Below, in pieces: positions 8,532-17,515 of a stretch of 64,000 bases of DNA. Source of the stretch: Pseudomonas sp. MM211 (GTDB lineage Bacteria; Pseudomonadota; Gammaproteobacteria; Pseudomonadales; Pseudomonadaceae). The translations under genes and the position numbers were made by a program. The first letter of the stretch is position 1. Each line of letters starts with the position of its first letter. The notes beneath the pieces were generated by a model. That model did not search any database. It was not told where the DNA came from and saw only the letters and a list, made by a program, of their open reading frames with translations. Location: positions 1,116,001 to 1,180,000 of the forward strand of contig NZ_CP081942.1 of the NCBI RefSeq assembly GCF_020386635.1, given 5' to 3'.

Positions 8532-9857
8532 TCACCAGCCGATAGCGGCAGGCAGCCAGGTCGCCAGGGACGGGAAGCAGAACACCACGGCCACCGCGAG
8601 CATCTGCAGGAATACGTACGGCAGGGCGCCGATGTAGATGTCCCTCGTGCTGATCCCCGGTGGCGCGACGCCCTTGAGGAAGAACAGCGCCCAACCGAAA
8701 GGTGGTGTCAGGAAGGACATCTGCAGGTTCAGCGCCACAAGGATACCCAGCCACACCAGGTCGGTGTCGTAGGCGATGAACACCGGCAGGAACATCGGCA
8801 GGGCGATGTAGGAGATCTCGATCCACTCGAGGAAAAAACCGAGCACGAACAGCACCGCCATGAGGAACAGGATCGCCCCCAGTTCGCCGCCTGGCAGCAT
8901 GGTGAACAGGTCATGCACCAGGGCCTCGCCGCCGAGGCCGCGGAAGGCCAGGGAGAAGGGCTGAGAGCAGAGCAGGATCAGGAAGATCATCGCGCTGATG
9001 GTCAGGGTGCCGTGCAGGGTGGCCTTCAGCGTCGGCCAGCTCAGGCGACCTGAAACCGCAGCGATGAGCAACGCGCCGAGTGCGCCCATGGAGGCCGCTT
9101 CGGTAGGCGCCGCGACGCCGCCGATGATCGAGCCGAGCACCGCCATCACCAGCAGCAGAGGTGGCAGCACGCTGCGCGCCATGTCCTTGAGCAATTGCTT
9201 GCGGCTGGTCAGGGCGCGTTCTTCTGCAGGAATCGCCGGCACCCAGTCCGGGCGCAGCCAGCCGAGCAGTAGCATGTAGGCCACGTAGATCAACGCCAGC
9301 ACCAGGCTGGGAATGAAGGCCGCAGCGAAGATCGAACCCACCGATTGGCCGAGGATATCGGCCAGCAGAATCAGCACCAGGCTGGGCGGGATGATCTGCC
9401 CGAGGGTGCCGGACGCGCAGATGGTGCCGCAGGCCACGGTCTTGTTGTAGCCGCGGCGCAGCAGCGTGGGCAGGGTCAGCAGGCCGATGGTTACCACCGT
9501 GGCACCGACGATACCGGTGGAGGCGCCGAGCAGCACGCCGACCAGAATGATCGCCAAGCCCATGCCGCCGTTCAGGCCGCCCATGGCGCGGCCAATCGTA
9601 TCGAGCATGTCTTCGGCGACCCTGGACTTCTCCAGCATCACCCCCATGAACGTGAACAAGGGTATCGCCAGCAGTGTGTAGTTGCTGACCACACCGAACA
9701 TGCGTGCCGGCAGCAGCGCGAAAAGCATCGGGCCGAAGCCGATCATGCCGGCGACGAACCCTGATACGGCCAGGGAAATGGCCACCGGCACCCCCGCCAT
9801 CATCATGGCGAAGAAGCCGAAGACCATGGCGATGGCCAACCATTCATTGGGGCTCAT
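8532..9857 (-). CDS. dctM: TRAP transporter large permease (DctM family)
   Basis: The 441-residue inner membrane protein has about twelve transmembrane segments and typical DctM features (GVPVAISLAVSGFVAG near the N-terminus, PPSLVLILLADI in the middle). It is the ion-coupled channel subunit of a tripartite ATP-independent periplasmic transporter. The start at 9857 has GGGAGGT 6 bases upstream and overlaps the stop of the small permease by 4 bases; a longer frame 14 codons upstream is unlikely. The gene order dctP-dctQ-dctM on the minus strand, with 4-base overlaps throughout, shows one translation-coupled operon. Confidence 0.92.
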   Translation of the reverse strand: MSPNEWLAIAMVFGFFAMMMAGVPVAISLAVSGFVAGMIGFGPMLFALLPARMFGVVSNYTLLAIPLFTFMGVMLEKSRVAEDMLDTIGRAMGGLNGGMGLAIILVGVLLGASTGIVGATVVTIGLLTLPTLLRRGYNKTVACGTICASGTLGQIIPPSLVLILLADILGQSVGSIFAAAFIPSLVLALIYVAYMLLLGWLRPDWVPAIPAEERALTSRKQLLKDMARSVLPPLLLVMAVLGSIIGGVAAPTEAASMGALGALLIAAVSGRLSWPTLKATLHGTLTISAMIFLILLCSQPFSLAFRGLGGEALVHDLFTMLPGGELGAILFLMAVLFVLGFFLEWIEISYIALPMFLPVFIAYDTDLVWLGILVALNLQMSFLTPPFGWALFFLKGVAPPGISTRDIYIGALPYVFLQMLAVAVVFCFPSLATWLPAAIGW

Positions 9858-10372
9858 GCGCGTACCTCCCCAGGCGAGGCGGGCTGCAGCAGGGTGCACA
9901 GTGCCCGCAGGCTATCGGCCACGCCCTGCAGGCCCAACAGACCGAAACCCAGAGGCAGGAAGGCCTTGACCAGGAAGCGATACGGCAGGCCACCCGGGTC
10001 GGGCGAGCCTTCACCGATGTTGTAGGACTGCATCGTGTAGTTGAACGCCAGGCGAGCGATGTAGAAACCGATTGCCGCGGTGGCGATCCCGCTGAATAGG
10101 TCAACGGCGGCCTTGGTCTTCACGCTGAATTTTTCGTAGAGAAAGTCCACGCGCACGTCCTGACGGTGCTTCAGGGTGTAGGAGATACCGAGCAGGGCGA
10201 TGGGCGAGATCAGGTACCACTCCAACTCCTGCAGGGCGACCGGGCTGAAGTCGAACAGGTAGCGCATCAGCACATCGAACGACACCAGCAGCACCAGAAG
10301 CAGTACGCAGGCCCGGGCGATAAAGCCCAGGGCCTCGACCAGCCCTTCGATACGGCTGACGATAGGCATCAT
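9854..10372 (-). CDS. dctQ: TRAP transporter small permease (DctQ family)
   Basis: The 172-residue protein has four predicted transmembrane helices. It matches the DctQ subunit that bridges the periplasmic receptor and the large permease. The charged pair in TLKHRQDVRVDFLYEKF between helices is typical of the family. It overlaps the dctP stop by ATGA at its start and the dctM start at its end. Confidence 0.88.
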   Translation of the reverse strand: MMPIVSRIEGLVEALGFIARACVLLLVLLVSFDVLMRYLFDFSPVALQELEWYLISPIALLGISYTLKHRQDVRVDFLYEKFSVKTKAAVDLFSGIATAAIGFYIARLAFNYTMQSYNIGEGSPDPGGLPYRFLVKAFLPLGFGLLGLQGVADSLRALCTLLQPASPGEVRA

Positions 10373-11478
10373 GACTCGCCCATCCCGATTTCCATGAAGG
10401 CCTTCTCTCCCACCGAGGCCCAGGAGATGTACTGCTTGCGAAAGGCGAAGAAGTGCTCGTAGACCTTCTTGGTCGCCGGGTCGCTCGCCGCCATGCTCGA
10501 CAGGGTGTCGTGGGTGACTTCACGCAGACGCTTGATGATGTCGTCCGGCAGCGGTCGGGCGATCACGCCCTGGTTGTTGACCAGATCCTGCATGGCTTCG
10601 GCGTTGACCGCGTCGCACCATGACCAGCTGTCGTTGTTGCAGGCCTGGGCGCAGAAACGCACGATCGCCTGGAGGTCGGCTGGCAGGCTGTCCCAGGCCT
10701 GTTTGTTGATGATCAGCTCGGTGACGTTGGTCGGCTCGTGCCAGCCGGTGGTGTAGTAGTTCTTCGCCGCCTTGTGCAGGCCCATGCGGCGATCCTGATA
10801 GGGGCCGACGAACTCGGCGGCGTCGATCACGCCACGCTCCAGAGCGGGGAAGATCTCGCCGCCGGGCAGCAGGCGTACGGCCACGCCCAGTTCGCTGTAG
10901 ACCTTGCCGGCTAGCCCTGCGATACGCATCTTCAGGCCTTTCAGGCTATCGACGTTTTCCAAGGGCTGGCGGAACCAGCCGGTCATCTGCGTGCCGGTGT
11001 TGCCCATGGGCATGGGCACCAGGCCGTGGGGTTCGTAGAGCTCTTCCCAGAGCTTGAGGCCGCCGCCGTTGTACAGCCAGGCGTTCATGCCCTGAGTGTT
11101 CATGCCGAACGGCACGGCAGTGAAGAACTGCGCCGCAGGAATCTTGCCGGCCCAGAAGAAGGCGTTCGCGGCGTTCATCTCCACCATACCGCTGGAGACG
11201 GCGTCGAAGCCCTCCAGCGCAGGAATCAGCTCACCGGCGGCGAAGTGCTGGATCTTCAGGCGTCCACCGGACATTTCCTCCACGCGTTTGCAGAAGTCGG
11301 TCGGGCTGCCCGGGCCCTGCACGTAGAAGGGCGAGCCCGGCGCATAGGCGTTGGTCATCTTCCAGTTGAAGGTCTTGCTGCTGACAGCCGCACTGGCCAC
11401 ACCGCTGGCACCCATCGCCAGGCCAGCACCTGCTGCGAGGGCGCCGGCGCCGATGAAGTTACGTCGATTGAGGCTCAT
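10369..11478 (-). CDS. dctP: TRAP transporter periplasmic receptor, 2-oxoacid (TakP-like) type
   Basis: The 369-residue solute receptor begins with a twin-arginine-type signal (NRRNFIGAGALAAGAG), so it may be exported folded by Tat. Segments such as GNTGTQMTGWFRQP, LLPGGEIFPALERGVIDAAE and FVGPYQDRRMG are those of the TakP subgroup, whose Rhodobacter member binds pyruvate and other 2-oxo acids as dimers. A 2-oxo acid or lactate-type substrate is therefore likely, but not proven. It is the first gene of the dctPQM operon. An AT-rich element about 100 bases upstream (11576-11603) is repeated upstream of the TctC operon. An Lrp-type regulator lies further upstream on the same strand. Confidence 0.9.
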   Translation of the reverse strand: MSLNRRNFIGAGALAAGAGLAMGASGVASAAVSSKTFNWKMTNAYAPGSPFYVQGPGSPTDFCKRVEEMSGGRLKIQHFAAGELIPALEGFDAVSSGMVEMNAANAFFWAGKIPAAQFFTAVPFGMNTQGMNAWLYNGGGLKLWEELYEPHGLVPMPMGNTGTQMTGWFRQPLENVDSLKGLKMRIAGLAGKVYSELGVAVRLLPGGEIFPALERGVIDAAEFVGPYQDRRMGLHKAAKNYYTTGWHEPTNVTELIINKQAWDSLPADLQAIVRFCAQACNNDSWSWCDAVNAEAMQDLVNNQGVIARPLPDDIIKRLREVTHDTLSSMAASDPATKKVYEHFFAFRKQYISWASVGEKAFMEIGMGES

Positions 11479-11575
11479 GGGATTCTCCTTTCACTGTGGC
11501 CATTGCGACGGGCGTTTGCCTGCCGGATGTAAAGTCGTTACCGAATGCCTTCAGCAACAGCCATGCCAGGAGAAA

Positions 11576-11603
11576 ATTATTTTAACTATATGATTTTAAA
11601 TGA
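11576..11603. promoter_or_regulatory. AT-rich shared element, copy 1 (TRAP promoter region)
   Basis: This 28-base AT-rich element lies in the 388-bp gap between dctP and the Lrp gene. It matches 59803-59830, upstream of tctC, at 26 of 28 positions; the core is TTTTAACTATATGATTTTAA. Being so AT-rich and so similar at two carboxylate transporter promoters, it is a candidate operator or promoter core. The rest of the gap (11604-11866) shows no protein-like frame. Confidence 0.5.
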
Positions 11604-11866
11604 ATTATCTGATTGTCCAGATTTGCCTTCGAAATGCCAAACGCACACAAAACAAGCGTGGCGGAGGTTCTTGAGGTGACGAAACGGTAACTGCAGCAGC
11701 GAGTGCTGAACATTTGTCAGGTCACGCCGGTTATCCGGGTACGTTCCGGTAAGCAGGGCTGCGGCGAGCGAACGAATGTCATTTGTGCACCAAAACGCAC
11801 CGAGGGCACGCTTTTGACGCAGTGCGCAGCATCGCCGAACACATGCAGTGAACGTCGAACAGCGGC

Positions 11867-12313
11867 TTACAGACGCGCGCCGCCACGCCGATGCTTGACC
11901 CGGGTCATCAGTGCCTTGCAATCGACCGTGAGAATTTCCGGGTGATTGAAGATGTGCTGGCGCACGAAGCCATCGAAGGTTTCGTAGCTGTCGGTCAGGG
12001 TGTGGATATGCAGGCTTTTCAGGTCGCTCATGATGTACAGGCTGACCACTTCCATGGTCGCTGAAAGCCGTTCGGCGACGGCCTCTATGGCGTGCGGCGC
12101 GACGGTCAGATCGACGAAGGTGGAGATGCCCTTGCCGAGTTTCTCCGGGTTGACCACCGCAGTGAATTTCTCGATCACGCCGCTCTCGACCAGGGCCTGC
12201 ACCCGGGTGCGGGCATGAGCGCGGGAGATATTAAGTTGGCGGGCGATATCGGCGAAGGAAGTGCGTGAATCCTTGATCAGGATATTCAGCAGCGCGTTGT
12301 CCAGTTTGTTCAT
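11867..12313 (-). CDS. Lrp/AsnC family transcriptional regulator
   Basis: The 148-residue protein has an N-terminal winged helix-turn-helix (LNILIKDSRTSFADIARQLN followed by a recognition helix rich in Arg) and a C-terminal ligand-binding RAM domain. Members of this family sense amino acids and often control adjacent transport and catabolism genes. It lies directly upstream of the TRAP/gamma-glutamyltransferase genes on the same strand, so local control of that operon is a reasonable inference. The Lys-Arg-rich tail KHRRGGARL is unusual but short. Confidence 0.9.
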   Translation of the reverse strand: MNKLDNALLNILIKDSRTSFADIARQLNISRAHARTRVQALVESGVIEKFTAVVNPEKLGKGISTFVDLTVAPHAIEAVAERLSATMEVVSLYIMSDLKSLHIHTLTDSYETFDGFVRQHIFNHPEILTVDCKALMTRVKHRRGGARL

Positions 12314-12400
12314 GGGTAGGGCTTATCGAAGCGAGTGTGGCAACAGGGATGCGCTTTGCATGCCAATTTCCGGCGTGAGGTGAATGCCAGTGGAGCCAGC

Positions 12401-12723
12401 TTGCCGGCGATTGAGCCGTGCCGCCATTTTGCAGAACGGCGGCTAGCGCATCGCCCGCAAGCGGGCTCCTACATGGCGCGGGCATCCACACGGTCGCGTA
12501 GGAGCCGGGGGGGCGCCTAGCCCTTGCCGGCGATTGGCAGCCATGCCGCCATCTTGCAGAACGGCCGCTAGCGCATCGCCCGCAAGCGGGCTCCTACATG
12601 GGCTTTGGTATTCACGCGGTGGCGTAGGAGCCGGGGTGAACTAGCCCTTGCCGGCGATTGGGAGACCTGCCGCCATTTTGCAGAACGGCCGCTATCGCAT
12701 CGCCCGCAAGCGGGCTTACAGGG
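12401..12723. repeat. Tandem REP array, three units of about 123 bp
   Basis: Three consecutive copies start at 12401, 12524 and 12648, each beginning TTGCCGGCGATTG and containing CCGCCAT-TTGCAGAACGGC and CGCCCGCAAGCGGGCT. The third copy is truncated after the CGCAAGCGGGC hairpin. Each full unit also holds a GGCTCCTAC ... GTAGGAGCC inverted pair, typical of Pseudomonas REP doublets. The array separates the Lrp and GNAT genes and contains no credible gene. Confidence 0.85.
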
Positions 12724-12753
12724 TGGCGGCACGCCGGGCAGCATGCAGTCGGC

Positions 12754-13209
12754 TCAGAACAGTTTGCGGTACTGCTCGAACCCCGAGTGTTCGCCGATGC
12801 GCTCGTAGAGCAGCTTGGCCTTGGCATTGGTTTCGTGGGTCAGCCAGTGCACGCGGGAGCAACCGGCGGCCTGAGCGACGGCATAGACGTGCTCAATCAA
12901 CTGACGGCCAACGCCATTGCCGCGTACGTCCTTGCCGATGAACAGATCCTGCAGGTAGCAGTAGTCGCCGGTGGTCCAGCAGGAGCGGTGGTAGATCCAG
13001 TGCACCAGGCCGATCGCCTCGCCGTCGCGCCAGGCGAGGGCGGCGAACATCGGCTCGGCAGGATCGAGAAAGCGCTGCCAGGTGGTGGCGCTGACGTCCG
13101 CATCGATCTCGGTCATGTAGAAGCGCTGGTAGCCCTGCCACAACGGCAGCCAGGCAGCATGGTCGTCAGCGGTGACGGCGCGTATTTCCACAGGGATGCG
13201 GACGGTCAT
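12754..13209 (-). CDS. GNAT family N-acetyltransferase
   Basis: The 151-residue acetyltransferase has the acetyl-CoA binding loop as GKDVRGNGVGRQLIEHV (the R/Q-x-x-G-x-G/A pattern) and a following helix, AQAAGCSRVHW, typical of the fold. The acceptor is unknown. The start at 13209 is supported by AGGAG 9 bases upstream; twenty earlier in-frame codons are not. It is transcribed towards the REP array and lies just downstream of the ABC transporter genes on the same strand. Confidence 0.85.
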   Translation of the reverse strand: MTVRIPVEIRAVTADDHAAWLPLWQGYQRFYMTEIDADVSATTWQRFLDPAEPMFAALAWRDGEAIGLVHWIYHRSCWTTGDYCYLQDLFIGKDVRGNGVGRQLIEHVYAVAQAAGCSRVHWLTHETNAKAKLLYERIGEHSGFEQYRKLF

Positions 13210-13291
13210 GGGCAGCTCTCCTGAAAGTCGGTCGACCGCCATCCTGCGATGCCGGGGCCGGCATCGCAAGCATCCGTGCAGGTGAAGCGGC

Positions 13292-14128
13292 CTAGCGCCC
13301 GTTCAGATAGGCCTTGCCGTAATGACGCTCGAGGCGTGCCTGGATCAGCTCCAGGCCGATCGACAGCAGCCAGTAGATCACTGCCGCGGTGGTCAGCATC
13401 TCGATGTAGCGGTAGGACGAGCGGCCATAGGACTGGGCCAGGAACATCACTTCCCAGACGCCCATTACCGAGATCAGCGACGAGTCCTTGAGCATGGAAA
13501 TGAACTGGCTGGTGGTCGGCGGAATGATGGTGCGCATCGCCTGGGGCAGCGTCACCCGCCAGAAGATCACCGCCGGCTTGAGCCCGAGTGCCAGGGAGGC
13601 TTCGCGCTGGCCGGGGGCAACGCCGATCAGCCCGGCGCGGAAGATCTCGCTCAGGTAGGCGCCGTAGTTCAGCGACAGGGCGATGATCCCGGCGGTGATC
13701 GCGCCCGGCACCAGGCCCAGCTGCGGCAGGCCCAGATAGATCAGCAGGATCTGGATCAGCAACGGCGTGCCACGGAAGAACGAGGCGTAGAAGCTGGCGA
13801 TCCCGAACGCCACGGCGCTCTTCGACAGGCGCGCCAGGGCGGTGACGAAGCCCAGCGCCAGGGATGCCCAGATCGAGCAGAAGCATAGGAACAGGGTCAG
13901 CGCCGCGCCCTGCAGAAAGCCGTTGGGTGCCAGGTTGGCGCCGAGCAGGTTGGGGAGCTTGTCGAGGATGATCGAGAACTTCAGGTCGAAGCTCAGGAAG
14001 AACGCCACGCACAGGGCGAACATGATCGCCCAGGTGACATACAGGCGGGTGCGAAAGCCGAACAGACGCTGCAGCAACGACTCGCCCGCCATGGGTGGCG
14101 GGCGAGGGGATTCAGGTGGGGGTGTCAT
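13292..14128 (-). CDS. Amino acid ABC transporter permease (HisM/GlnP type)
   Basis: The 278-residue inner membrane permease has a proline-rich N-terminus, an early membrane segment and the binding-protein-dependent transport core with the EAA loop (REASLALGLKPAVIFWRVTLPQ). The start overlaps the stop of the solute receptor gene by ATGA. In this family a permease, a receptor and an ATPase form an importer for polar amino acids. No ATPase gene is adjacent, so this pair must borrow one or the ATPase is encoded elsewhere. Confidence 0.88.
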   Translation of the reverse strand: MTPPPESPRPPPMAGESLLQRLFGFRTRLYVTWAIMFALCVAFFLSFDLKFSIILDKLPNLLGANLAPNGFLQGAALTLFLCFCSIWASLALGFVTALARLSKSAVAFGIASFYASFFRGTPLLIQILLIYLGLPQLGLVPGAITAGIIALSLNYGAYLSEIFRAGLIGVAPGQREASLALGLKPAVIFWRVTLPQAMRTIIPPTTSQFISMLKDSSLISVMGVWEVMFLAQSYGRSSYRYIEMLTTAAVIYWLLSIGLELIQARLERHYGKAYLNGR

Positions 14129-14946
14129 TGGCTGATATCGGAACCGATCCACTTCTTGGAGATGGCCGCCAGGGTACCGTCCTTGCGCAGCTCTGCGAAG
14201 ACGCTCTCGACCTTGGCGCGCCACTCGGCGTCATCCTTCTCGATGGCCACGGCATTCGGTTCGGCATACAGCGCGGTGCCGGCCAGCTTGAAGCGCTTGT
14301 CCTGATCGATGCGCGGCTGCGCGGTGACCAGGTTGGTGAGGATGGCATCGAGACGCACGCCGGCACCCAGGGCGAGGTCGTGGAAGGCCACGGTATCGTT
14401 GTCGTACGGCGCGACCTGTACGGCGTCGAACGGGTACTCCAGCGGTTTGTCTTCTGCGCCTTCGATGACCAGATCCTTGTTCAGGTAGCCTTCGTACGAA
14501 GAAGCACTGGTGACGCCGACCTTCAGGCCGGAAAGATCCTTGGCCGACTGGATGCGCTCGTCCGCGGCGTTGACCACGATCACCGCCGGGGATGCGTAAT
14601 AGGTGACGGGAAAATCGAAGACCTGGGCGCGAGCCTGGCTTGGCGTCATCGAGCAGATGCAGATGTCGTAGCGACCGTTCCAGCGGCCAGCGGCGATCAC
14701 ATCCCAGGACGGCGTTTCCAGGCGCAACTTGACGCCGAGCTTGTCAGCCACTGCCTTGGCCACATCGACGTCGAAACCGTCGAGCTGGTTGTCGTCGTTG
14801 AGAAAGGAGAACGGCGGATAGTTTTCCATCAGCACATTGACCAGCTCACCGTTCTTCTCGATGCGGTCGAGTGTAGGGCCTGCCAGAGCCAGGTTGCAGA
14901 AGGAAGCGAAGGTCAGGCCGAGGGCCGCGAATAGCGTGGTTTTCAC
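14125..14946 (-). CDS. Amino acid ABC transporter periplasmic receptor (SBP_bac_3)
   Basis: This is a 273-residue type II periplasmic binding protein. I chose the GTG at 14946 because AAGGA lies 5 bases upstream and the protein then starts with a clean signal peptide ending in LALAG; the ATG 25 codons earlier would put extra residues in front. Family segments include ENYPPFSFLNDDNQLDGFDVD, shortened here, and YDICICSMTPSQARA. It is divergent from the homocysteine methyltransferase gene across an AT-rich stretch. The ligand is not known; a sulfur amino acid such as S-methylmethionine would fit that neighbour but is conjecture. Confidence 0.87.
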   Translation of the reverse strand: MKTTLFAALGLTFASFCNLALAGPTLDRIEKNGELVNVLMENYPPFSFLNDDNQLDGFDVDVAKAVADKLGVKLRLETPSWDVIAAGRWNGRYDICICSMTPSQARAQVFDFPVTYYASPAVIVVNAADERIQSAKDLSGLKVGVTSASSYEGYLNKDLVIEGAEDKPLEYPFDAVQVAPYDNDTVAFHDLALGAGVRLDAILTNLVTAQPRIDQDKRFKLAGTALYAEPNAVAIEKDDAEWRAKVESVFAELRKDGTLAAISKKWIGSDISQ

Positions 14947-15057
14947 AGGATTCCTTAAGCACGAAAAGAGTTGTGACAGGCGAATTGTGTGTATTAAATA
15001 GTTATAAATGAATGTGTCCAAATGAATTTAATGCATATCGATATGACTGGAGTTTAT

Positions 15058-15957
15058 ATGAGCGAGCGACCTCTGATTTTGCTGGACGGGGGTATGGGCC
15101 GTGAGCTGCAGCGCCGTGGCGCGCCGTTTCGTCAGCCGGAGTGGTCGGCGCTGGCTCTGAGCGAGGCGCCCGAGCAGGTGGAAGCCGTGCATGCCGCCTA
15201 TATCGCCAGCGGCAGCCAGGTGATCACCAGCAACAGTTACGCGGTGGTGCCCTTTCATATCGGTGAGCAGCGCTTCGCCGACGAAGGCCGCGCCCTTGCC
15301 GAGCGTGCCGGTCAGCTGGCGCGCAACGCGGCTGATCGGGCTGCCACCGGGGTACGGGTCGCGGGCTCGTTGCCGCCGCTGTTCGGCTCCTATCGGCCTG
15401 ATCTGTTCCAGCCCGAACGGGTGACCGAGGTGCTGACGCCGCTGATAGAAGGTTTGGCGCCTCACGTCGATCTGTGGCTGGCCGAAACCCAGAGTGCTAT
15501 CGCCGAAGCACGGGCCATTCGTGCCCATCTGCCAGATGACGGCAAGCCGTTCTGGTTGTCCTTCACCCTGCGTGACGAAGACACCGACGAGGTGCCGCGC
15601 CTACGCTCCGGCGAGCCGGTGGCCGATGCTGCCCGCGCTGCCGCCGAACTGGGTGTCGAGGTGCTGCTGTTCAACTGCAGCCAGCCGGAGGTGATCGGCA
15701 CGGCCATCGACGTGGCGCGCGAAACCTTCGCCAGCCTCGGCGCGGACATCGCCATTGGTGCCTACGCCAATGCCTTCCCGCCGCAGCCCGAAGAGGCCAC
15801 CGCCAACGATGGCCTGGACCCGCTGCGCGAGGATCTCGACCCGCCCGGTTATCTGCGCTGGGTAGCCGACTGGCGCGCCCGTGGGGCCAGTCATCTGGGC
15901 GGCTGCTGTGGCATCGGCCCGGAACATATCGCGGTGCTGGCGCAGCGCCTGAACTGA
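15058..15957 (+). CDS. Homocysteine S-methyltransferase family protein (MmuM-like)
   Basis: The 299-residue barrel enzyme begins LILLDGGMGRELQRRG, the usual start of homocysteine S-methyltransferases. It ends with GGCCGIGPEHI, which together with the Cys in LLFNCSQPE supplies the three zinc-binding cysteines. Such enzymes transfer methyl groups from S-methylmethionine or betaines to homocysteine to make methionine. The start at 15058 has GGAG 5 bases upstream; the frame is open 12 codons further but with less support. It is divergent from an ABC receptor/permease pair, suggesting that import and methyl transfer go together. Confidence 0.87.
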   Translation: MSERPLILLDGGMGRELQRRGAPFRQPEWSALALSEAPEQVEAVHAAYIASGSQVITSNSYAVVPFHIGEQRFADEGRALAERAGQLARNAADRAATGVRVAGSLPPLFGSYRPDLFQPERVTEVLTPLIEGLAPHVDLWLAETQSAIAEARAIRAHLPDDGKPFWLSFTLRDEDTDEVPRLRSGEPVADAARAAAELGVEVLLFNCSQPEVIGTAIDVARETFASLGADIAIGAYANAFPPQPEEATANDGLDPLREDLDPPGYLRWVADWRARGASHLGGCCGIGPEHIAVLAQRLN

Positions 15958-16054
15958 TCAATCAGGTTCGGCATGCCATGTGCTCTGAATGGCGATCCAG
16001 GCGTCTTCCTAGGGTCGCTCAGGCACCTTGCCGAGCATCACTGCGAGTCCGAGC

Positions 16055-16963
16055 ATGCAAGCGTTGCTGAATGAAGTCCTCGATCAAGTCAGGCCGCTGA
16101 TTGGCAAAGGCAAGGTTGCCGATTACATCCCGGCGTTGGCCGATGTGCCTGCCGATCGCTTGGGCATCGCGGTGTATGGCAACGACGGCGAGCTGTTCAC
16201 CGCCGGTGATGCGCAGACACCGTTCTCGATCCAATCCATCTCCAAGGTGTTCAGCCTGGTGCAAGCGATCCAGCACAGCGGCGAGGCCATCTGGGAGCGG
16301 CTTGGTCACGAGCCTTCCGGGCAGCCGTTCAACTCGCTGCTGCAGCTGGAACTGGAGAACGGCCGACCGCGCAATCCGTTCATCAATGCCGGCGCATTGG
16401 TGATCAGCGACATCAACCAGTCACGCTTCGCTGCCCCGGTGCTGTCGATGCGCGATTTCGTCCGGCGCCTGTCAGGCAACGCCCATGTGTCGGTGGATAT
16501 GCGCATCGCCGAGTCCGAGTACCAGCATCGCGCGCGCAATGCGGCGATGGCATATCTGATGCAATCGTTCGGCAATTTTCACAACGATGTGGAGATGGTG
16601 CTGCGCGGCTACTTCAGCCATTGCGCCCTGAGCATGAATTGCGTCGACCTGGCCAAGGCCTTCTGCTTTCTGGCCAACGACGGCTTCTGCAAGCACAGCG
16701 GCGAGCAGATTCTCACGGCACGGCAGACCCAGCAGGTGAACTCGATCATGGCCACCAGCGGGCTGTACGACGAAGCGGGTAACTTCGCCTATCGCGTTGG
16801 CTTGCCGGGCAAGAGCGGCGTGGGTGGCGGCATCGTCGCGGTGGTGCCGGGGCAGTACACAATCTGCGTGTGGTCGCCCGGGCTCAACGCAGCCGGCAAC
16901 TCGTTGGCCGGCATGGCGGCGCTGGAAGTGCTTAGTGAGCGGATTGGCTGGTCGGTGTTCTGA
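16055..16963 (+). CDS. glsA: Glutaminase A
   Basis: The 302-residue serine-dependent glutaminase converts glutamine to glutamate and ammonia. It carries the S-x-x-K catalytic pair in [11 protein letters not shown], plus the family segments [10 protein letters not shown] and [13 protein letters not shown]. The ATG at 16055 gives the usual family length; a TTG nine codons upstream keeps the frame open but is not needed. The upstream ribosome binding site is weak. It fits the surrounding set of amide and amino acid catabolic genes. Confidence 0.93.
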   Translation: MQALLNEVLDQVRPLIGKGKVADYIPALADVPADRLGIAVYGNDGELFTAGDAQTPFSIQSISKVFSLVQAIQHSGEAIWERLGHEPSGQPFNSLLQLELENGRPRNPFINAGALVISDINQSRFAAPVLSMRDFVRRLSGNAHVSVDMRIAESEYQHRARNAAMAYLMQSFGNFHNDVEMVLRGYFSHCALSMNCVDLAKAFCFLANDGFCKHSGEQILTARQTQQVNSIMATSGLYDEAGNFAYRVGLPGKSGVGGGIVAVVPGQYTICVWSPGLNAAGNSLAGMAALEVLSERIGWSVF

Positions 16964-16966
16964 GAG

Positions 16967-16994
16967 AGAGGAACCGAGGGGCTCGATTCCTCTT
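16967..16994 (+). terminator. Hairpin after glsA
   Basis: AGAGGAACCGAG pairs with CTCGATTCCTCT over 12 bp with one mismatch and a 3-base loop, starting 3 bases after the glsA stop. It has only a short T run, so termination is likely but not certain. Confidence 0.45.
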
Positions 16995-17026
16995 CCATTC
17001 GGGCTGCCAAGGCGGCGGCCCAGGCA

Positions 17027-17422
17027 TCAGTTGTTGTCGCGGTATTCCTGGCGCAGCGTCCACAGATCCTGGTGGGTGCAGGAGCTGGGCATGGCGCGGG
17101 TCATGTCGTAGCAACGTTGGCCGAAGCCCATTGGCCAGTAGATGATGCTGTACGGCGGCCAGAAGATCGACACCACGCGAAAGCGCGTGCGCAGCTTGCC
17201 TTCGGCGAGGGTTTCACCGGTCGCGCTGGTCAGCTTGTACGGCACGCCGCCAGTACGGTTCCAGAAGAATGGGCGGGTTTTCACCAGGCCTTGGGGATGT
17301 TGCTCAGCGCGTTCGTTGACGCTGATGGTGGCGTGCTCTGGCAGCTTGAAAAAGGCTTTGGTCGAGCAGCCGGTGACGGCCAGGAGGAGCAGCAGGAAAA
17401 CGCTGGAGCGAAGCAAAGGCAT
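17027..17422 (-). CDS. Small lipoprotein, function unknown
   Basis: The 131-residue product has a signal peptide ending in VTGC, a lipobox, so it is a predicted lipoprotein. The body carries aromatic-rich segments such as PPYSIIYWPMGFGQRCYD. That pattern is seen in small conserved Pseudomonas lipoproteins without known role. It is convergent with glsA and stands alone. Confidence 0.7.
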   Translation of the reverse strand: MPLLRSSVFLLLLLAVTGCSTKAFFKLPEHATISVNERAEQHPQGLVKTRPFFWNRTGGVPYKLTSATGETLAEGKLRTRFRVVSIFWPPYSIIYWPMGFGQRCYDMTRAMPSSCTHQDLWTLRQEYRDNN

Positions 17423-17515
17423 GGGACGTCCTTGTGGGCAGGAAGTAAACGGAAAAGTGACTAGTTATGTCAGCGGGGCGCGACTATACCGGCTCGTCGC
17501 GCTGCGATCCATGAC

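Noticed and set aside
11586..11921. A 111-codon minus-strand ORF between dctP and the Lrp gene
   Set aside because: It overlaps the Lrp gene end and the AT-rich shared element, and it lacks a start signal and protein-like composition.
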